Assembly: GCA_013180625.2 (NCBI GenBank)
Contig: SNVD02010268.1
Span: 1 to 64,000 of the forward strand
Length of the DNA stretch: 64,000 nt
Reading direction: 5' to 3'
Source: Boswellia sacra
Lineage: Eukaryota > Streptophyta > Magnoliopsida > Sapindales > Burseraceae
This document shows, piece after piece, positions 60,158-64,000 of this stretch. A model generated the notes under the pieces. The model was not told the origin of the DNA, did no database searches, and saw only the letters and a list, made by a program, of their open reading frames with translations. Position 1 is the stretch's first letter. Each line of letters starts with the position of its first letter. The position numbers and the translations under genes were made by a program.

Positions 60158-63100
60158 ATGTCTCTGGCCATCTTCCTCTTGTGGCTTGTTAGCATCACTT
60201 TCTCTGCCCATTCTGAGCAAACCAATTCACCTAAAGGTAAAAAAGATTACATTGTGCAACACATGCATGCTTGCTTTCTTGTTGCATTTTGGTTTCAATG
60301 TATGCAGTATAAGAAACAAAGAAAATGGTTGATCACCTGATCATATGTGAACCTTTTACAACACTTTTTGCACCAAATTGCTTTGGCTAAAATATAGAAA
60401 ACCCCAGATGAATTTATTGATATTTTGCACCTTCTTTGATATTCTTAGAATGCTAATTGAAGGATTAAACTTGGTTAGACAAGTGATGATCACATTTGAT
60501 ATCTCTCTCTTTCTCCCTTTTTCATGGCTATTTTAATGCAGGTTTCCTATTAAGCTGCGGTGACTCTGAGGAGCGCAAGGTGGGCGACCTCAAATATGGT
60601 CCTGATACAGATTTCATATCTGTTGGAAACACAACAACTCTGAAAACACCTGATTTGCTGCCCATATTGTCCACATTGCGTTTTTTTCCAGACAAGTCAT
60701 CCAGAAAGTATTGTTATGTATTCCCTGTGAATGAGGGAGGAAAATACCTGGTAAAAACTCTGTATTTCTATGGAGATTTTGATGGAGGGAACAAACCACC
60801 TGTGTTTCTTCAGATTATTGATGGGACTAATTGGAGCATTGTTAATACCACTGAGGATTATGCTAATGGACTAAGCTCCTTCTTTGAGCTTGTTGTTGCA
60901 GCTTCGCGAAACAAGCTAAGTGTGTGCCTTGCAAGGAATGAAAATACTGCTTCGGATCCATTTATATCGGCTCTTGAAGTGTTGCACCTCAATGATACTA
61001 TGTATAATTCTACAGATTTTTCGAAGTATGCGCTTAGCACTGTTGAAAGGAGTAGCTTTGGAGGTAGAGATGAAGTGCCTGGGTAAGGGAAATCATGCTT
61101 TTCTTTTGAAAAAAAAAAATTCAGTTTTCTATAATATGGTGCATATATACAGATATCTCCAAACACTGCAAGACTTGGAAGTTTTATCCTAATAAAATTG
61201 AACCCAAATTATAGTGGCATTGCATATTTCGAAAGTTCTCTTGATAGTTATAAGAAATAGACGTTCTCCCCAGTATCCTCTGCTAAGTCACTGAGGATTT
61301 TCGACTTATAATTGGTTAAGTTCTAAAGGCCGTAATGTAGGATATTAGAGGGTTATAGATGTGTTGAATGTCAGTTATATGAAAGAATTTAAATACATTA
61401 TTAGTGAAATTAATCTAATCATCTTCTGATCACTGTCTTCTATATTTCATATGAGAATAATCAATGTTGGCATTGAAACGAAACAAGAAGTATATATTCT
61501 GATCTTGGTTATGTTAAAATTTGAACCTAGCTTTCCAGATGATCAATTCAACCGAATATGGCATTCATTTAAGGACCAGAACCCTGTTGTAGATAGCAAA
61601 CGCAATGTGACCCCTGCAGATTTTTGGAACTTCCCACCACTGCAAGTATTCTCAAATTCAATCACAACAAGTCGAGGAAAGTCGCTTGAAATCCAGTGGC
61701 CAAATATTTCACTTGCTAGCAGCAGATACTATCTTGCACTATATTTCCAGGATAATCGAACCCCAAGCCCATATAGCTGGAGAGTCTTTAATGTTTCTGT
61801 AAATGGCAATACTTTCTTCAAGGATCTTAACGTCACTTCTGCTGGTGTGACTGTTTATGGAAGCGAGTGGCCTCTATCTGGACTGACTAATATCAGCTTG
61901 ATACCTGGACCTGACATGCCTGTTGGACCTGTAATCAGCGCTGGTGAAATCTTGCAGGTTTTGCCTCTTGGTGGAAGGAGTGACCCTGGGGATGGTAGTC
62001 CATTTCTCTTCACTTCTATTCTAGTTTTCACAGTGCAGCTTTATCAGAAAACCCCTTGATTGACTTATTTATTTGTTTCGGGTTGAGCAGCAATCGCAAT
62101 GGAAGAGTTGGCAAAAAAGTTAAAAAATCCACCTCCCGATTGGACTGGCGATCCCTGCCTGCCATATGACAATTCATGGACTGGAGTTACATGTTCTAAG
62201 GATAAATTAGCTAGAGTTGTCACTCTGTAAGTTCTTTTAGCTTCATTACTTCAACAGGGCTCATAGAGGTATAACACAGTAACCTCATTCTATGCAGCAC
62301 ATGTCAAAGATATGTGAACAGATTATCAGAGTTTTGGATTCCACTTATTTACGTGTTTTTGTTGACAACAAAGATTTTTTAAGTAAAAAAAAAAAATGCA
62401 CTAGCCCCTCGAATAGGGAATACATTTAATATTTGAGCAGGAATCCTGGGCTACAAGCTTTGATATACTTTCTTATGTATTAATTTGGATGGTTCTGTTT
62501 CTTATTCTTTGAAGGAATCTCACAAGTGCTGGACTGTCTGGGTCACTATCAGAAAGCATAGCCAACTTAACTGCACTCCAGAATCTGTATGTAACCAAGT
62601 GTTTGTAATCATGCTACCGGAGTACACTGGTCTTTTAGTTTATCACTGATAAGATTGGTCTCTTGCAGTTGGCTCGGAGGGAACAACCTCTCAGGTCCCC
62701 TTCCTGAAATGAAATCATTGGCAGAGCTACAAACTCTGTATGTTCTTTACCATATATTTTTCAACTTAGAATCTTCAAACTTTATTTCTCTGTATCCTAG
62801 AAACTATGGGAGATACTAAGATCAAGTTGTGATTATAATTTAATGCAGGCATTTGGAGGGCAACCAGTTTGAAGGACCAATCCCACAATCACTAAGCCAA
62901 CTTGAAAAACTTAATGAGATGTAAGTTTTTCAATTGATAAGAAGTCACCAAAATGTTCTTTTTACAAGCACACATTTATATGCATATTTCCATATTAGCC
63001 CACTAGCTCGGTTGATGATATGACTTCTATAACAGATTCCTTCAAAACAATAATCTTGATGCACAACTTCCTGATGGTCTACAGAATAGGAGTGGATTAA

Positions 63101-63318
63101 ATATTCAGTAAGAAGAATTCCCTCCTTACTTTGAATAGTTGTTATACAAAACCTTTCATATATAAAATTTCTTCTCTACTGAAATAAACAAGCCATAAGT
63201 TTGGTCTTAGAGAACTAAATTTGCGAGGCAGCTTATGACAAGCTTTATTGTCTCTTAACTGTGATGATGTTCTTCTTTCAGGGTGGCTCCAGGGAATCAT
63301 ATGACAAAATCAGCATAA
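60158..63318 (+). CDS. Malectin-like plus LRR secreted protein, no kinase (9 exons)
   Basis: Exons: 60158-60236, 60542-61082, 61531-61994, 62091-62226, 62515-62586, 62669-62737, 62849-62920, 63036-63107, 63282-63318; phases join to about 513 aa. Order: signal peptide (MSLAIFLLWLVSITFSAHS), malectin-like carbohydrate-binding region (SCGDSEERKVGDL, RKYCYVFPVNEGGKYLVKTL, FPDDQFNRIW, YYLALYFQD, FNVSVNG), the linker AIAMEELAKKL with the WTGDPCLP cap, then about four LRRs, each in its own 69-72 nt exon (NLTSAGLSGSL, WLGGNNLSGPLP, HLEGNQFEGPIP, FLQNNNLDAQLP). It ends VAPGNHMTKSA without a membrane segment or kinase. Same architecture as the MLD-LRR part of symbiosis-receptor-like kinases; closest family is probably that of Arabidopsis At1g25570 (from memory). 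Probable apoplastic or wall-associated sensor; ligand unknown. Confidence 0.9.
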
Positions 63319-64000
63319 TACTAATGAAGAAGATAAAAGAGAGCAAAAAGCTTTTACTATCAGATTAGGATGTAATTGGGAAGCTTTTGTACTTACAAGA
63401 TATGTACGAGTTTAATGATGCAAATGGATTATCATGGAAAGATGGGAAAGGGAGATCTGTTAGTGCCACTTCAGTAATTTGGTTCAGGAAGGTCAGCTTG
63501 TTCTTGTGGTTCCAATCTGTACATAATTAAGATTATGCAGTGTTAGTCATTCCATTATGATGCTAAATCTACAAACTGAATATAGCCGATGAACTACAAA
63601 TCTTCAACACACAACTATTATTGAAGATTGTTTGATTGCTAATAAAAGACATTATAAAGCCAATAAGAAGGGCTTGATGCAGATACTTTCCAGTAAAGCT
63701 CCTTTTGAACGACTAAACCGATGTATTCAATTGTAAACTTTCACATTATCTATTTGATATTTGTTCATTTGAACAACTGATAGCAGTAGTTTACGTTAAA
63801 ATTTAGGACAAGGGTTTGGAAGAGTGCATGAATGTCCCTTTTGGAACCTTTTATTATCCATTACAGGCATTAGGTCATTTAACCTTTTAAAACTCTTTAG
63901 GATTTTGCACTTTGATTTGACACACACTACATTCTTTTGAAAATTTACTAATTGGTTTTACGGAGAATTTGAATGTGGTCAGTTAACCTTAGCGCATTTT
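63319..64000. other. 3' flank of the malectin-LRR gene
   Basis: AT-rich sequence with AATAAAA near 63641, consistent with a 3' UTR and spacer. No kinase-like exon follows within the window: no GxGxxG loop, HRD or DFG motif is seen in any frame. No other feature. Confidence 0.5.

Noticed and set aside
59967..60158. 63-codon minus-strand frame starting MLIKGEMEPL
   Set aside because: It is in a different frame from the KEOPS-linked reading MAWLRTL.. and includes poly-T-derived Phe runs; only the latter joins in frame to MKVFDI.

Overview
This is nuclear DNA from a flowering plant, almost certainly a eudicot. The coding regions are intron-rich with GT..AG splice sites, the spacers are very AT-rich, and they hold many small non-autonomous transposons. 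The proteins look like those of rosids, possibly Rutaceae/Citrus, but the species call is inference. There are no bacterial operons, CRISPR arrays or rRNA/tRNA genes that I can support. Exon boundaries were set by hand from reading frame, splice dinucleotides and family conservation.

Layout. 1-1.3 kb: AT-rich spacer with a degenerate CTCGACA-type repeat. 1.3-4.1 kb (+): plastid ferredoxin-nitrite reductase, 4 exons. 4.1-27.8 kb: gene-poor block with a head-to-tail 1.14-kb duplication (6.5-9.8 kb), a 4.0-kb CACTA transposon (10683-14701), a possible older LTR split by it, and a cluster of ~160-215 bp MITEs, several with clear 9-bp target duplications. 27.9-30.7 kb (+): CYP707A abscisic acid 8'-hydroxylase, 9 exons. 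30.7-36.8 kb: spacer with a 1245-bp Mutator-like element. 37.3-42.4 kb (+): LOH2/ASC1-type ceramide synthase, 6 exons, with a SINE in intron 2. 45.9-46.8 kb (+): intronless ERF109/RRTF1-type AP2/ERF factor. 47-53.5 kb: spacer with small tandem repeats and a rearranged TRIM/LTR cluster. 53.6-56.4 kb (-): VID27/CYPRO4-like protein, 2 exons. 58.0-60.1 kb (-): Cgi121/TPRKB subunit of the KEOPS tRNA t6A complex, 7 exons. 60.2-63.3 kb (+): secreted malectin-like plus LRR protein without kinase, 9 exons, divergent from the KEOPS gene with only about 100 bp between the two start codons.

The genes are not one pathway. They are housekeeping (nitrite reduction, tRNA modification, sphingolipid synthesis) and stress/hormone genes (ABA breakdown, redox/jasmonate-type ERF, extracellular receptor-like protein). 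I found no clearly new multi-gene system. The best leads are the divergent KEOPS/malectin-LRR pair with a possible N-terminally extended KEOPS isoform, the rearranged TRIM cluster, the Mutator-like element with a gene-like interior, the MITE burst with readable target duplications, and an upstream out-of-frame ATG in the nitrite reductase gene.
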